From Streptomyces davaonensis JCM 4913 (GTDB taxonomy: Bacteria; Actinomycetota; Actinomycetes; Streptomycetales; Streptomycetaceae), in the NCBI RefSeq assembly GCF_000349325.1, contig NC_020504.1, positions 4,932,053 through 4,996,052 of the forward strand: a stretch of 64,000 nt of DNA. Direction: 5' to 3'. The stretch's first letter is position 1. The number at the start of each line of letters is the position of its first letter. The notes beneath the pieces were generated by a model, which searched no databases, was not told the origin of the DNA, and saw only the letters and a list, made by a program, of their open reading frames with translations. Below are positions 17,124 through 25,838 of the stretch, in pieces. The position numbers were made by a program, and so were the translations under genes.

Positions 17124-19064
17124 TCACCGCGCACCGCCCTGCCGGACCACGGACAGCGCCGTCCGCGCGGGGCGTCCGCAACTCGTGGCGGGCATCGGGT
17201 CGATGGGCGCCGGCTCGGCCGTCGGAGCCGCCCGCACGCCCTCCGCCGCGTGCGCGAGGACACCGAACCGGATCAGTTCCGGCACCCGGAACGTGGCGGT
17301 GCCGCTCGGCGGCGCATCGGCGAGCACCAGCACATGCCGGTCCAGCAACCGCCCCACCACCGACTGGGCGCTCCAGGTGTCGAGTTCCAGCACCTTCTTC
17401 ACCTGCTCGGTGTCGAAGGCCCCGGAGCCCGCAGCGGCGAGCAGGAACACCGACCGCCGCAGCGACGGCGCGAGCCGGTCCAGCGCGCTGTCCGCGCGGG
17501 CGGGCGCGGCGCAGGCCTCGTCCTGGAGCTCGGCGACCAGCCGGTCGTCGTCGAGCAGTCCCGCGGCCAGATCGCTGAGCGTCCACATGGGCCGGGCCGC
17601 GTACAGCTCGCCCACGGCCCGCAGCATCAGCGGATGTCCGCCGAGCCTGCCGACCACGTGCCGCAGTGCGGCCCGGTGCCCCGTGACCCGTTCCTCGCCG
17701 ACCAGGCGGACGAAGAAGGCGGCCGCGTCCTCGGCGCCGAGCGGCCCGAGGGTCAGGCGCCGGGCGCCGGGCAGGGACAGCCGGACCCGGGAGGTCACCA
17801 GGGTCAGGCAGTTCTCGCCGCCGGGCAGCAGCGCGAGCACCTGGTCGCGCCCCGCCGCGTCGTCGAGCACCACGAGCAGCGAGCGCTCCCGGGCGGCGGC
17901 CCGGAACAGCGCGGCGAGCGACTCGGTGTCCTCGGGCTGCTGCCGGCGGCCGATGCCGAGCCCGTCCAGCAGCGACCGCAGCACGGCCTCCGGGGAGCGC
18001 GGCCGGTCGGACGCGTCGTGCAGGGAGGCGTACAGCAGCCCGTCGGGGAACCGTCCGGCCATCGCGCGGGCGGCCCGTACGGCGAGCGCGGTCTTGCCGA
18101 CGCCGGCCGGTCCGAGCAGGGTGACGACGGGGGAGCCGGGCTCGCCGATGCGGTCCAGGTCCCGCTCGCGCCCCACGAAGTCCGGGGTTTCCAGCGGCAG
18201 TTGGTCCACGGCGGGAGCGGCACGCCGGGCCGGGGCGGGCGCCGGGGGCGCGGGACGCCGTACGGCCGTCTGCTCGGGCTTGGACGCCGGGGGCAGGACC
18301 TCGCGCAGGATGTCCTGCTGGAGCCCGCGCAGCCGCTCGGAGGGCTCGATGCCGAGCTCGTCCACGAGCCGCCGGCGCAGTCGCAGATAGGCGTCGAGGG
18401 CGGTGCTGCGCTGCCCCGACCGGTGTGCGGCGATCATCAGCTGGGCGGTGAACCGCTCGTCGATCGGATGGTCCACGGTGAGCCGGCGCAACTCCGCCAC
18501 CAGCGCCTGGTGGCGGCCCAGCTGAAGATCGGCCTCGATCCGCAGCTCCAGCGCGCCGAGCCGGGCCTCGCCGATCTGCGCGATCCGCGCGGTGAGCAGC
18601 GGACCGGCCTCAAGACCGGCGAACGGCTCCCCGCGCCACAGCGCGAGCCCCTCGCGCAGCAGCCGGGCGGCGTCCTCGGGCGCGCCGGAGGCGAGCGCCG
18701 TCCGGGCCCGGGTGACCCGCTGCTCGAACTCCCACAGATCCAGTTCTCCTTGACGGGCGGTCAGGCGGTATCCGCCCGGCCCGGTCTCCAGCCGCTCCTC
18801 GCCACCGGGGAACTTGAACGCCTGGCGCAGTTGGTAGATGTACGTCTGCACGGTCTTGCGGGCGAGCCGCGGCGGCTCCTCGTCCCACAGCTCCTCCATG
18901 AGCGCCTGCGTGGACACCAGATGGTTGGCGTCCAGCAGCAGTACGGCCATGGCCCGCCGCGCCATCGGGGCGGTGAGGGTACGGCGCTCGCCGCCCACGT
19001 GGATCTCCAGCGGGCCGAGCACCTTGATCCGCAGGTCGGGCAGGCCGGTGGCGGTCGCGGTCAT
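17124..19064 (-). CDS. SARP-family transcriptional activator with NB-ARC domain
   Basis: This 646-aa regulator has an N-terminal OmpR-like winged helix (about 10-100), a bacterial transcriptional-activation domain (about 105-250), an Ala/Pro-rich linker and an NB-ARC ATPase with the P-loop LLGPAGVGKTALAVRAA. It ends without an evident TPR region, so it is intermediate between small SARPs and AfsR. SARPs usually activate their own cluster by binding period-11 repeats. Its ATG at 19064 overlaps the stop of a 67-aa ORF as ATGA, which itself overlaps the AraC gene, so the three are likely co-expressed. It probably switches on the biosynthetic genes downstream. Confidence 0.9.
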   Translation of the reverse strand: MTATATGLPDLRIKVLGPLEIHVGGERRTLTAPMARRAMAVLLLDANHLVSTQALMEELWDEEPPRLARKTVQTYIYQLRQAFKFPGGEERLETGPGGYRLTARQGELDLWEFEQRVTRARTALASGAPEDAARLLREGLALWRGEPFAGLEAGPLLTARIAQIGEARLGALELRIEADLQLGRHQALVAELRRLTVDHPIDERFTAQLMIAAHRSGQRSTALDAYLRLRRRLVDELGIEPSERLRGLQQDILREVLPPASKPEQTAVRRPAPPAPAPARRAAPAVDQLPLETPDFVGRERDLDRIGEPGSPVVTLLGPAGVGKTALAVRAARAMAGRFPDGLLYASLHDASDRPRSPEAVLRSLLDGLGIGRRQQPEDTESLAALFRAAARERSLLVVLDDAAGRDQVLALLPGGENCLTLVTSRVRLSLPGARRLTLGPLGAEDAAAFFVRLVGEERVTGHRAALRHVVGRLGGHPLMLRAVGELYAARPMWTLSDLAAGLLDDDRLVAELQDEACAAPARADSALDRLAPSLRRSVFLLAAAGSGAFDTEQVKKVLELDTWSAQSVVGRLLDRHVLVLADAPPSGTATFRVPELIRFGVLAHAAEGVRAAPTAEPAPIDPMPATSCGRPARTALSVVRQGGAR

Positions 19065-19264
19065 GTCTTCCTCCTCCGGCCGGGGGCCTTGCCCCGCTGC
19101 CGTCCGGCGCGCGGCGCCGGGTTCTGGTGGGTCACCGTGCGGGCGGAGACCAGCCGGCCGGGGCAGGAGTCCTCCGGCGGCAGTCCGCCGGGCAGCAGCA
19201 GGCCGAGGAAGTGCTCGACCGTTCCGTAGGCCGCCTTCGGGGCGGCGCTCGTGTTCGCGCTCAT
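19061..19264 (-). CDS. Small ORF (67 aa) coupled between AraC and SARP genes
   Basis: This ORF starts with the ATG at 19264, overlapping the AraC stop as ATGA, and its stop overlaps the SARP start as ATGA. Such double coupling is strong evidence for translation. The product begins MSANTSAAPKAAYGTVEHFL, contains a short hydrophobic LGLLLPGGLPP segment and ends in a very basic tail (RQRGKAPGRRRKT). No family is recognised. It might be a precursor peptide, a small regulator, or only a coupling cistron. Confidence 0.6.
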   Translation of the reverse strand: MSANTSAAPKAAYGTVEHFLGLLLPGGLPPEDSCPGRLVSARTVTHQNPAPRAGRQRGKAPGRRRKT

Positions 19265-20199
19265 CGGTGTTCCTTCCGGAACTCGCTGGGGGTGACCCCG
19301 TAACGGCCGCGGAAGAGGCGGCTGAAGTGGGACGCCCCGTACAGGCCGGCCCGCTCGCCGATCAGCGCGACGGGCAGGTGGTCGAGGGAGGGGTCGGCCA
19401 GTTCCGTACGGCAGCGGGCGAGCCGCTCGGCACGGATCCAGCGGGCCGGGCTGACGCCGTACTCCTGGAAGATCTTCTGGAGGTAGCGCAGCGAGATGTT
19501 GTGGCGGCGGGCCACCTCGATCGGGCTGAGGCTGGGCTCCGCGAGGTGCTCGCGCACATGGGCCTGGATCCGGAGCATCAGTGCCTGGCGGGCGATCTCG
19601 CTGTCCGGGGCGACCTCGCGCATCCGCTCGGCGAACAGGACCGCGGTGAGTCCGGCGACGCTGCCGCCGAGCAGGTCGACGGCCGTCTCCACCTCCTCGC
19701 CGTGCCGGTCGAGCCCTTCGAGCAGGCTGCTCAGCAGGGCGGCGGCACCCTGGTCGCCGCTCCAGGCGCGGGCGGTGAGCCGCTGGGTGTCGGCGGCGGT
19801 GAGCCCGACCAGGGAGTGCGTCACCATGACGTCGACCATCCGGAACTGCTCCGGCATGATCACCTTGAACGGGCGGCCGGTGTCGAAGGAGATCAGCTGC
19901 GGCGGCCGTACGACGCCGTGCCGGCCGTCCTGGAAGACCCAGACCTCGCCCTGGAGCGGGCGGCACATCCGCAGCCGGGCCTGCCGGTCGTCGCCGATCA
20001 GCCGGGCCGGGCGGACCAGCTCCCGGGGGCCGCCCTGCACGAGCGAGACGGTGACCTCGCCGAACCGGTGCCGGGCCGTGGTCCCTTCGAGGATCTCCTG
20101 GTGGCTCTTGACGATCTGGAGGCCACCGCGTTCCGCGGGTGGCGGATCCGCGGTGCACCTGCGCACCTGACGGGGCTTCACCTCACTGACACGTTGCAT
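19261..20199 (-). CDS. AraC-family transcriptional regulator
   Basis: This 312-aa protein ends in two AraC-type helix-turn-helix motifs (about 210-312; PIEVARRHNISLRYLQKIF and a segment ending GASHFSRLFRGRYGVTPSEF). It has an N-terminal AraC-binding-like domain. I chose ATG 20199 rather than the upstream start because the latter runs into the ARE-like operator at 20251-20273. That operator places it under the butyrolactone receptor encoded at 22624-23289. As the first gene of an AraC / small ORF / SARP string, it probably relays the butyrolactone signal to the SARP. Confidence 0.88.
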   Translation of the reverse strand: MQRVSEVKPRQVRRCTADPPPAERGGLQIVKSHQEILEGTTARHRFGEVTVSLVQGGPRELVRPARLIGDDRQARLRMCRPLQGEVWVFQDGRHGVVRPPQLISFDTGRPFKVIMPEQFRMVDVMVTHSLVGLTAADTQRLTARAWSGDQGAAALLSSLLEGLDRHGEEVETAVDLLGGSVAGLTAVLFAERMREVAPDSEIARQALMLRIQAHVREHLAEPSLSPIEVARRHNISLRYLQKIFQEYGVSPARWIRAERLARCRTELADPSLDHLPVALIGERAGLYGASHFSRLFRGRYGVTPSEFRKEHR

Positions 20200-20250
20200 C
20201 GCGTACCCCCTGTTTCCGATGTCGGAGCTCTCGATGAGGCACCACCAGGG

Positions 20251-20273
20251 AAACATACCCGCATGCGGGTTTT
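20251..20273. promoter_or_regulatory. ARE-like butyrolactone-receptor operator upstream of araC gene
   Basis: The sequence AAACATACCCGCATGCGGGT followed by TTT matches the shape of autoregulatory elements bound by ArpA/ScbR-type receptors. Its 15-nt core AACATACCCGCATGC recurs exactly at 23366-23380 between the receptor gene and afsA. It lies 52 nt upstream of the AraC start, where binding would block transcription. Confidence 0.7.
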
Positions 20274-20320
20274 CTACTTCGATCGAGAGTTTCGATGGAT
20301 GACGCGGGGCACACGCCGAA

Positions 20321-20348
20321 GAGGCCGGGCTGCCGTCAGCCCGGCCTC
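20321..20348 (-). terminator. Hairpin terminator after DAHP synthase gene
   Basis: GAGGCCGGGCT and AGCCCGGCCTC form a perfect 11-bp stem around a 6-nt loop, 30 nt past the DAHP synthase stop on the minus strand. It separates that gene from the AraC promoter region. There is no long T-run, as is usual in Streptomyces. Confidence 0.75.
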
Positions 20349-20377
20349 ACTGCCGGAGTCGGTAACAGAAGCGCTGC

Positions 20378-21766
20378 TCAGGCCGCCTGTGCGATACGCG
20401 GGCGGGGGATGGCGGGCGCCGTGCGGTCGGCGTACAACTCCGCGACCTGGAAGGCGAGATCGAGCGCCTGGTAGCGGTTGAGCCTGGGGTCGCAGGCGGT
20501 CTGGTAGCGCCGGTGCAGGTCCGTGAGACCGATCGGGTGCCCGCCGCCCACGCACTCGGTGACGTCGTCGCCGGTGAGCTCGATGTGGATGCCGCCGGGG
20601 TGGCTGCCGAGCCCGCGGTGCGCCTCGAAGAAGCCGGCCACCTCGTCCAGTACGTCGTCGAAGTGCCGGGTCTTGTGGCCGGTGGCGGCCTCGAAGGTGT
20701 TGCCGTGCATCGGGTCGCAGATCCAGGCGATCGGGGCCTCGGCCTCGGCGGCGATCTCGATGAGCGAGGGCAGCACGTCGCGCACCTTGTCCCGGCCCAT
20801 GCGCGTGATGAACGACAGGCGGCCCGGCTCCCGTTCGGGGTCGAGCCGGTCGATGAGCCCGAGCACGTCGTCGCGCGTGCTGGACGGACCGAGCTTCACG
20901 GCAACGGGGTTGCGCACCGAGGCCGCGAACTCCACGTGGGCGTGGTCCAGTTGGCGGGTGCGCTCACCGATCCACACCATGTGCCCGGAGACGTCGTAGG
21001 AGTGGCCGGTGCGGGAGTCGGTGCGGGTGAGGGCGGCCTCGTAGTCGAGCAGCAGCGCCTCGTGGCTGGACCAGAACTCGGCGAGGTGGAACTCGCCGGG
21101 GTCCGCGCCGCAGGCGGCGAGGAAGGTCAGGGCGCGGTCGATGTCCCGGGCGAGGGCCTCGTAACGGGCGCCGATGGGGGAGTTGTTGACGAAGTCCCGG
21201 TTCCACTCGTGGACCTGCCGCAGATCGCCGTAACCGCCGGTCACGAAGGCCCGGATGAGGTTCAGGGTGGAGGCGGAGGCGTGGTACATCCGTTTCAGGC
21301 GTTCCGGGTCCGGGCGGCGGGCCTCGGCGGTGAACTCCTGGCCGTTGACGGCATCGCCGCGGTAGACGGGGAGCGTGAGGTCGCCGCGGACCTCGATGGG
21401 GCGGGAGCGCGGCTTGGAGTACTGGCCGGCGATCCTGCCGATCTTCACGACCGGGACGGAGGTGGCGTAGGTCAGCACGGCGGCCATCTGGAGCAGCGTC
21501 TTGACCTTGTCCCGCACCTGATCGGCGGTGATCGCGTCGAAGGTCTCGGCGCAGTCGCCGCCCTGGAGCAGGAAGGCCTCGCCCTTGGCCACCCGGGCGA
21601 TGCGCTCGCGCAGCTGGTCGCACTCCCCGGCGAACACGAGCGGCGGATAGGACGCCAGCTCCTCGAGCACGCCCTTGAGGGCGTCCGGGTCGGGCCAGTC
21701 GGGCTGCTGGGCGGCGGGGAGCCGGCGCCAGGAATCCACGTCCGTCATGCGCTGATCAGCATTCAT
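20378..21766 (-). CDS. Class II DAHP synthase (shikimate pathway entry)
   Basis: This 462-aa plant-type 3-deoxy-D-arabino-heptulosonate-7-phosphate synthase condenses phosphoenolpyruvate with erythrose 4-phosphate. Family blocks include LLQGGDCAETF (metal Cys), KIGRIAGQYSKPRS, KLGPSS, and the metal-binding CDPMHGNT and GGIHIELTG. A dedicated copy next to anthranilate synthase, as PhzC is in phenazine clusters, points to boosted chorismate supply for the product. The ATG at 21766 is preferred; an ATG six codons later is possible. The gene stands alone between a 459-nt upstream gap and its own terminator. Confidence 0.92.
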   Translation of the reverse strand: MNADQRMTDVDSWRRLPAAQQPDWPDPDALKGVLEELASYPPLVFAGECDQLRERIARVAKGEAFLLQGGDCAETFDAITADQVRDKVKTLLQMAAVLTYATSVPVVKIGRIAGQYSKPRSRPIEVRGDLTLPVYRGDAVNGQEFTAEARRPDPERLKRMYHASASTLNLIRAFVTGGYGDLRQVHEWNRDFVNNSPIGARYEALARDIDRALTFLAACGADPGEFHLAEFWSSHEALLLDYEAALTRTDSRTGHSYDVSGHMVWIGERTRQLDHAHVEFAASVRNPVAVKLGPSSTRDDVLGLIDRLDPEREPGRLSFITRMGRDKVRDVLPSLIEIAAEAEAPIAWICDPMHGNTFEAATGHKTRHFDDVLDEVAGFFEAHRGLGSHPGGIHIELTGDDVTECVGGGHPIGLTDLHRRYQTACDPRLNRYQALDLAFQVAELYADRTAPAIPRPRIAQAA

Positions 21767-22225
21767 GTCGAGCTGAGCCTCACTCTTGTCCGGGGAAGGT
21801 GTCGGGTGCGTGTGTGCGAAGGGGTTGGCCGCGGGGTCCGGGCACGACGGCGCCGCGGACACGGGCCCTGGGGCACGGAGCGGCCCTCCCGACGCCGGGG
21901 CGCTCCTCGCCGGGGGATGTACGAGGAGGGCGCCGGTCGACGGGAGGGCCGCGACTCGGGGGGCGAGCGGCATCCGGGCCGCCTGCACGGCCCCGGACTC
22001 ACCGCGATACGTCGACTCTACGAACGCCTCCGCCCCTGTGGTTGCCGCACCGCGCACCGCCCTTTGCCGAAACACGCGCGAACGGGCAACGCCCCCGGAA
22101 TTTCGTATTCCGGGGGCGTTGCGACCGACACAGCTCAAGAAAAAAGCTGCTCAACGATTTCTTCCAGCCACTCCTCACTCAGCGGAAACCCCATGAATGA
22201 TCAGTTCCGAACACGGCCGAGGGCC
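21767..22225. other. 459-nt gap upstream of DAHP synthase gene
   Basis: There is no convincing gene. The gap holds the strong hairpin at 22086-22122 and, to its left, presumably the promoter of the DAHP synthase gene. I see no ARE-like or heptamer-array site here. Confidence 0.6.
22086..22122. terminator. Strong bidirectional-type hairpin
   Basis: GCAACGCCCCCGGAAT pairs perfectly over 16 bp with ATTCCGGGGGCGTTGC around a 5-nt loop. It lies downstream of the minus-strand LysR-like ORF and upstream of the DAHP synthase gene. An A-rich stretch follows on the plus strand. It should end transcripts from the receptor/LysR side. Confidence 0.85.
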
Positions 22226-22576
22226 TCAACCGCCGTGCCGCGCACCGCTCCTGACAGGTTCGCGCACCCCGGGGCGCCGGGTCCGGGGGCGCCGGTGCCC
22301 GACCGCGCACACGGGCACGGGCTCGGCGGCGACCGCCCTGCGCCCCGCCTCCGCCGCCTCGATGATGATCTCGGCGTACGGCAGCAGCCGCAGCCCCGCC
22401 TCGGTCAGCGTCAGCCGGCGGTGGCTGCGGTCGAACAGCACCGCCCCCACCGACTCCTCCAGGTTCTGGATCTGCGCCGTCACCGTGGACTGCGCGTAGT
22501 TGAGGTTCCGCGCCGCCCGGGTCACGCTCGACTCGGCCGCCACCTCACGAAACGCTCGTAGCTGCTGGATCTGCAC
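22226..22576 (-). CDS. LysR-type HTH domain, truncated regulator
   Basis: This 116-aa ORF from GTG 22576 starts with a clean LysR N-terminal winged helix (VQIQQLRAFREVAAESSVTR, then NYAQSTVTAQIQNLEESVG and FDRSHRRLTLTEAG). After about residue 85 it turns into Arg/Pro-rich sequence unlike the usual effector-binding domain of 200 residues. It is therefore either a decayed regulator or a stand-alone DNA-binding protein. It follows the butyrolactone receptor gene by 47 nt on the same strand and may be co-transcribed with it. Confidence 0.6.
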   Translation of the reverse strand: MQIQQLRAFREVAAESSVTRAARNLNYAQSTVTAQIQNLEESVGAVLFDRSHRRLTLTEAGLRLLPYAEIIIEAAEAGRRAVAAEPVPVCAVGHRRPRTRRPGVREPVRSGARHGG

Positions 22577-22623
22577 GTGCCGCTCCCTTCGGGCGCCCGC
22601 TTCCGGGCCGCCCAGAAACCGCC

Positions 22624-23289
22624 TCAGACTGAGCTGTGAAGCGCCGCCCCGCGCGACAGGGCCTTGCCGCGCTCCGCGGTGATGTCGAGCCGGGCGTACA
22701 CCTCGGGCCGGGCCAGCGACCGGGCCATCAGGTCGTAGAGAACGGCGATCCGCTCCTCCACGTCCGCCCGGTTCGTCATGATCTCCGACAGCAGCTGCAC
22801 CCCGGTGAAGGCACCCACCGCCGCCTCGGACACGGTCGCGACATCGATGCCGGGAACCAGCTCCCCCAACTCCTGGGCCTCCCCCAGCAGTCGGGTGCTC
22901 ACCTCGATCCACGCCTGGTACGGCACCTTGCGGTCGATGACGTCGTGCCCCTGGTCCACCGCGAGCCGGATGCTGCCCTGGAGCATCCGGTCGAAGGTGA
23001 GCCGGTGCGCGACGAGCAGCGTCACATCCACCCACTCCTGGAGCTTCGGCGCGCCCTGCTCCTGCGGCGGGGCGAAGTACCGGATCTGATCCGCCACCTG
23101 CTCGTCCAGCACCGCCTGCGCCAGCTCCGCCTTGGAGGTGAAGTGGAAGTAGAAGGCGCCCTTGGTCACACCGCACCGCTGGTAGACGTCCGAGATCCTC
23201 GTGGCGGCGTAGCCGCACTCCGCGAAGACCTCGCCGGCCGCCTCCAGAATCGCCTGACGTGTCCTGATGGCTCGATCCTGCTGTGCCAC
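22624..23289 (-). CDS. Gamma-butyrolactone receptor, TetR family (ArpA/ScbR-like)
   Basis: This 221-aa protein has a TetR N-terminal helix-turn-helix (RQAILEAAGEVFAECGYAAT, then CGVTKGAFYFHFTSKAELAQ) and the receptor-like segment ISDVYQRCGVTKGAFYFHF typical of ArpA homologues. The GTG at 23289 is the only sensible start. It is divergent from afsA, with an ARE-like operator between them, as in known A-factor/SCB loci. It should repress its own gene, afsA and the AraC gene until a butyrolactone binds. Confidence 0.9.
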   Translation of the reverse strand: MAQQDRAIRTRQAILEAAGEVFAECGYAATRISDVYQRCGVTKGAFYFHFTSKAELAQAVLDEQVADQIRYFAPPQEQGAPKLQEWVDVTLLVAHRLTFDRMLQGSIRLAVDQGHDVIDRKVPYQAWIEVSTRLLGEAQELGELVPGIDVATVSEAAVGAFTGVQLLSEIMTNRADVEERIAVLYDLMARSLARPEVYARLDITAERGKALSRGAALHSSV

Positions 23290-23364
23290 TGGGCCCCCTT
23301 CCTTCGTCGTTGTTGATGAGGAACACGAGCGGGCTCGTATGCGGAACCACCCGCTCTCATTGAA

Positions 23365-23387
23365 AAACATACCCGCATGCTTGTATC
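23365..23387. promoter_or_regulatory. ARE-like operator between receptor gene and afsA
   Basis: AAACATACCCGCATGC followed by TTGTATC lies 76-98 nt upstream of the receptor GTG and 62-84 nt upstream of the afsA ATG. The AACATACCCGCATGC core is identical to the site at 20251-20273. Position and sequence fit autoregulation by the receptor. Confidence 0.72.
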
Positions 23388-23448
23388 TTACCGGCGGGGT
23401 TGGAACCAGTCACCCGTCATGCACCTTCTCGTTCAAGAAGGAAGAGCA

Positions 23449-24450
23449 ATGACCACCAACATTGGTATTCACAGGGGCCGACGCCGCCACGGGGGAATAA
23501 GGAAGACGGTGTTTCCGGTCCGGCCGGTCGCGCCGGTCAGGCCGCACATCCTGCCGCCCGCGGCGACGATCGACACCAGGCTCGTACACCGCACGCACCG
23601 GGCGGACGTACTGCCGACCGGCATCACCAAGCTCGACGAACGTCATTACACGGTCTCCACGCAATGGCCCGCCGACCACCGCCGTTTCACCGACGCGGAG
23701 GGCAACTTCCTGCCCTCACTGGTCATCGAGTCCATCCGCCAGGCCGTGATCCTGGTCGCCCACGACGGACTGGGCGTCCCGCTCGGGCACCAGTTCCTGG
23801 TCTCGACGGCCCATCACCGCGTCGACCCGGCCCGGCTGCTCGCGCCCGACGCGCCCGCCCGGCTCGACCTGGACGTCTCCGTCCACGGTCTCAAGCACCG
23901 CCGCGGTGTTCCGTCGTCCCTGGAGGCCAGGGTCGTCCTCCGGGTGGACGGCGAGATCATCGGCACCGGCGGCGGCGAGTGCTCGGTCATGACCTCCGAG
24001 GTCTACCGCCGGCTGCGCCGCGGCCGCACCGACACCGCGTGGCCCGCGGCGCTCACCGCACCGCTGCCCTCGCCCGTGCCGCCGCACTCCGTCGGCCGGA
24101 CCCACGCCTGCGATGTGACGCTGGCCCCCGGGGACGTCCCCGGACAGTGGCTGCTGCGGGCCGATGTGTCGAACTCGCTGATGTTCGACCACCCGAACGA
24201 CCATATGCCGGCGATGGTTCTCCTCGACGCCGCGCAGCAGGCCGCGCACGTGGTCTTCGGGGCGCGGCGGTTCCGGCCTTCGTCGTGTGTCGTCTCCTGC
24301 TCCCGGTACGTCGAGTTCGACTCTCCCTGCACGGTCCGGACCGATCTCAAGGATGAGGTTGGCGGCGGATACGTGCTGTCCGTCACCGGGCACCAGGGTG
24401 GGGAGCAGGTCTTCGAGGTTCTGTTCCGTGGGAGTGGCGCGACGGCCTAG
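23449..24450 (+). CDS. afsA: AfsA-type gamma-butyrolactone synthase
   Basis: This 333-aa protein has two AfsA hot-dog repeats. The first contains WPADHRRFTD and FLPSLVIESIRQA. The second contains FDHPNDHMPAMVLLDAAQQA, the hallmark motif. AfsA joins a beta-ketoacyl-ACP chain to dihydroxyacetone phosphate, the first committed step to A-factor-type signals. ATG 23449 follows a GAAGGAAG ribosome site; upstream in-frame codons would run towards the operator. It is divergent from the receptor gene. The SDR and epimerase genes downstream may provide later reductive steps, as BprA does in S. griseus. Confidence 0.93.
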   Translation: MTTNIGIHRGRRRHGGIRKTVFPVRPVAPVRPHILPPAATIDTRLVHRTHRADVLPTGITKLDERHYTVSTQWPADHRRFTDAEGNFLPSLVIESIRQAVILVAHDGLGVPLGHQFLVSTAHHRVDPARLLAPDAPARLDLDVSVHGLKHRRGVPSSLEARVVLRVDGEIIGTGGGECSVMTSEVYRRLRRGRTDTAWPAALTAPLPSPVPPHSVGRTHACDVTLAPGDVPGQWLLRADVSNSLMFDHPNDHMPAMVLLDAAQQAAHVVFGARRFRPSSCVVSCSRYVEFDSPCTVRTDLKDEVGGGYVLSVTGHQGGEQVFEVLFRGSGATA

Positions 24451-24902
24451 CCGCGGAAGGTTGTTGGGCTTCTGCTGCGCCGTCGTGGCTGGTCGCGCCC
24501 CGCGGCGAAGCCGCAAATCGATACAGCCCCGCGCCCCTGGGGGCGCTGTCCGGCCGTCGGTTCTCAGTACGCGCACCATCGGCCTCCTCGCCCGCACTCC
24601 GCCGGATTCCCACCGGCCGTACGACCACCTTGCGGGCACCGTCCATGCCGCCGTCCGCTGCCGGCACCCAGGTGCTCACGCCGTCCGATCCGCACATCCG
24701 TGCCCCGGCATGTGTGGTTCCGCGCCGGGTCCTCCTCGGCGTGACCTCGTCGGCACTCGCCCATCCGCCCGTACCGCCCTTTCCGCTCGATCCCTCAATC
24801 GCTCGACCGCATCGGTCCCGCCAGTCCGGCGCACGCACCGCGTTCTGCCTCAGCTCAGGAGCTCGTCCCATGACCCGCACCGACGGATCCCGCAACCGTC
24901 GT
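24451..24902. other. 452-nt gap between convergent afsA and SDR genes
   Basis: No gene is supported. The gap contains a Streptomyces-type intergenic repeat at 24491-24549 that can fold and probably ends both transcripts. Scattered ORFs in other frames lack ribosome sites and recognisable products. Confidence 0.6.
24491..24549. repeat. Common Streptomyces intergenic repeat / terminator-like
   Basis: The blocks CCGCGGCGAAGCCGC, AATCGATACAGCCCCGCGCC and CCTGGGGGCGCTG are the familiar pattern found after many Streptomyces genes. CAGCCCCGCGCCC can pair with the GGGGGCGCTG side, and GCGGC with GCCGC. It probably acts in transcription termination between the convergent genes. Confidence 0.6.
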
Positions 24903-25667
24903 TCACCGCACCGTCCACCCGCCGTCCACCGGCACCGTCGCGCCGACCACGAACGAGGCCCGGTCGCTGCTCAGCCAGGCCGCCGCCTCGGCGATCTCCT
25001 CCGGCACCGCGATCCGCGGCAGCAGCGCCGCCCGCACCAATTCCTCCGCGACACCGGGGACCTGCGCCATCCACGCGTCCGTCATTTCGCTGTGGGTCGC
25101 CCCGGGAACAATCACATTGACCCGAATTCCGCTCGCCGCATATTCCGCGGCGACCGCCTTCGTCAATCCGATGACGGCATGCTTGGCGGCAATATAGGGC
25201 GCGGCCACCGGAGTCGCCACAAGCCCCGCCGTACTGCTCGTGTTCACAATGGAGCCACCCCGCTCCAGCATGGCCGCGACTTCATGGCGAAGACAGTTCC
25301 ACATTCCGCGGACATTGGTGTCCATGACGGTGTCGTAGACCTCATCGCTCATCCTGTGCATGGGCGTGCCCTCGGCCGCGACGCCGGCGTTGTTGAACGC
25401 CACGTCGAGACTCCCGAACTTCTCCACAGCCTGGGCCACCCCCTCCGCGACCTGCTCGTTCTTGGCTACGTCGACCACCACGTACTGCGCCTCGCAGCCC
25501 TGCTCGCGCAGTTCCCCGACCAGTGCCGCGAGCCGTTCCTCGCGGCGGGCCGCCAGCGTCACCGCGGCCCCCTCCCGGCAAAAGACCCGGGCCGCCGCGG
25601 CCCCGATTCCGCTGCTGGCACCCGTGATGAACGCATGCTTTCCCTGAAGAAGTCCGGCGTACCGCAT
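24903..25667 (-). CDS. Short-chain dehydrogenase/reductase
   Basis: This 254-aa classical SDR has the cofactor motif ITGASSGIGAAAARVF, NNAGV, and catalytic Ser with YIAAKHAVIGL (Tyr-Lys). It ends DRASFVVGATVPVDGGWTVR, typical of the family. It faces afsA across 452 nt. In butyrolactone systems a nearby SDR (BprA) reduces the butenolide intermediate, so a role in signal synthesis is possible. A role in tailoring the cluster product is equally possible. The lack of overlap with either neighbour gives no further clue. Confidence 0.87.
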   Translation of the reverse strand: MRYAGLLQGKHAFITGASSGIGAAAARVFCREGAAVTLAARREERLAALVGELREQGCEAQYVVVDVAKNEQVAEGVAQAVEKFGSLDVAFNNAGVAAEGTPMHRMSDEVYDTVMDTNVRGMWNCLRHEVAAMLERGGSIVNTSSTAGLVATPVAAPYIAAKHAVIGLTKAVAAEYAASGIRVNVIVPGATHSEMTDAWMAQVPGVAEELVRAALLPRIAVPEEIAEAAAWLSSDRASFVVGATVPVDGGWTVR

Positions 25668-25838
25668 GGCCTCACATTACCCGTTTTTTAAGTCCCTGAT
25701 TCGTGCCGTACTCGATTCTGGCTCGAATTCCTGTCCAGCCCTTTAAAAGAGCGTCGCCTCCCCCCACCCTGTCTTGTTCGCCGCTTTCTCCCCCCTCCGT
25801 TCCGCCTATTCCCGAGACGAGATCGGAATGAATTCCCT

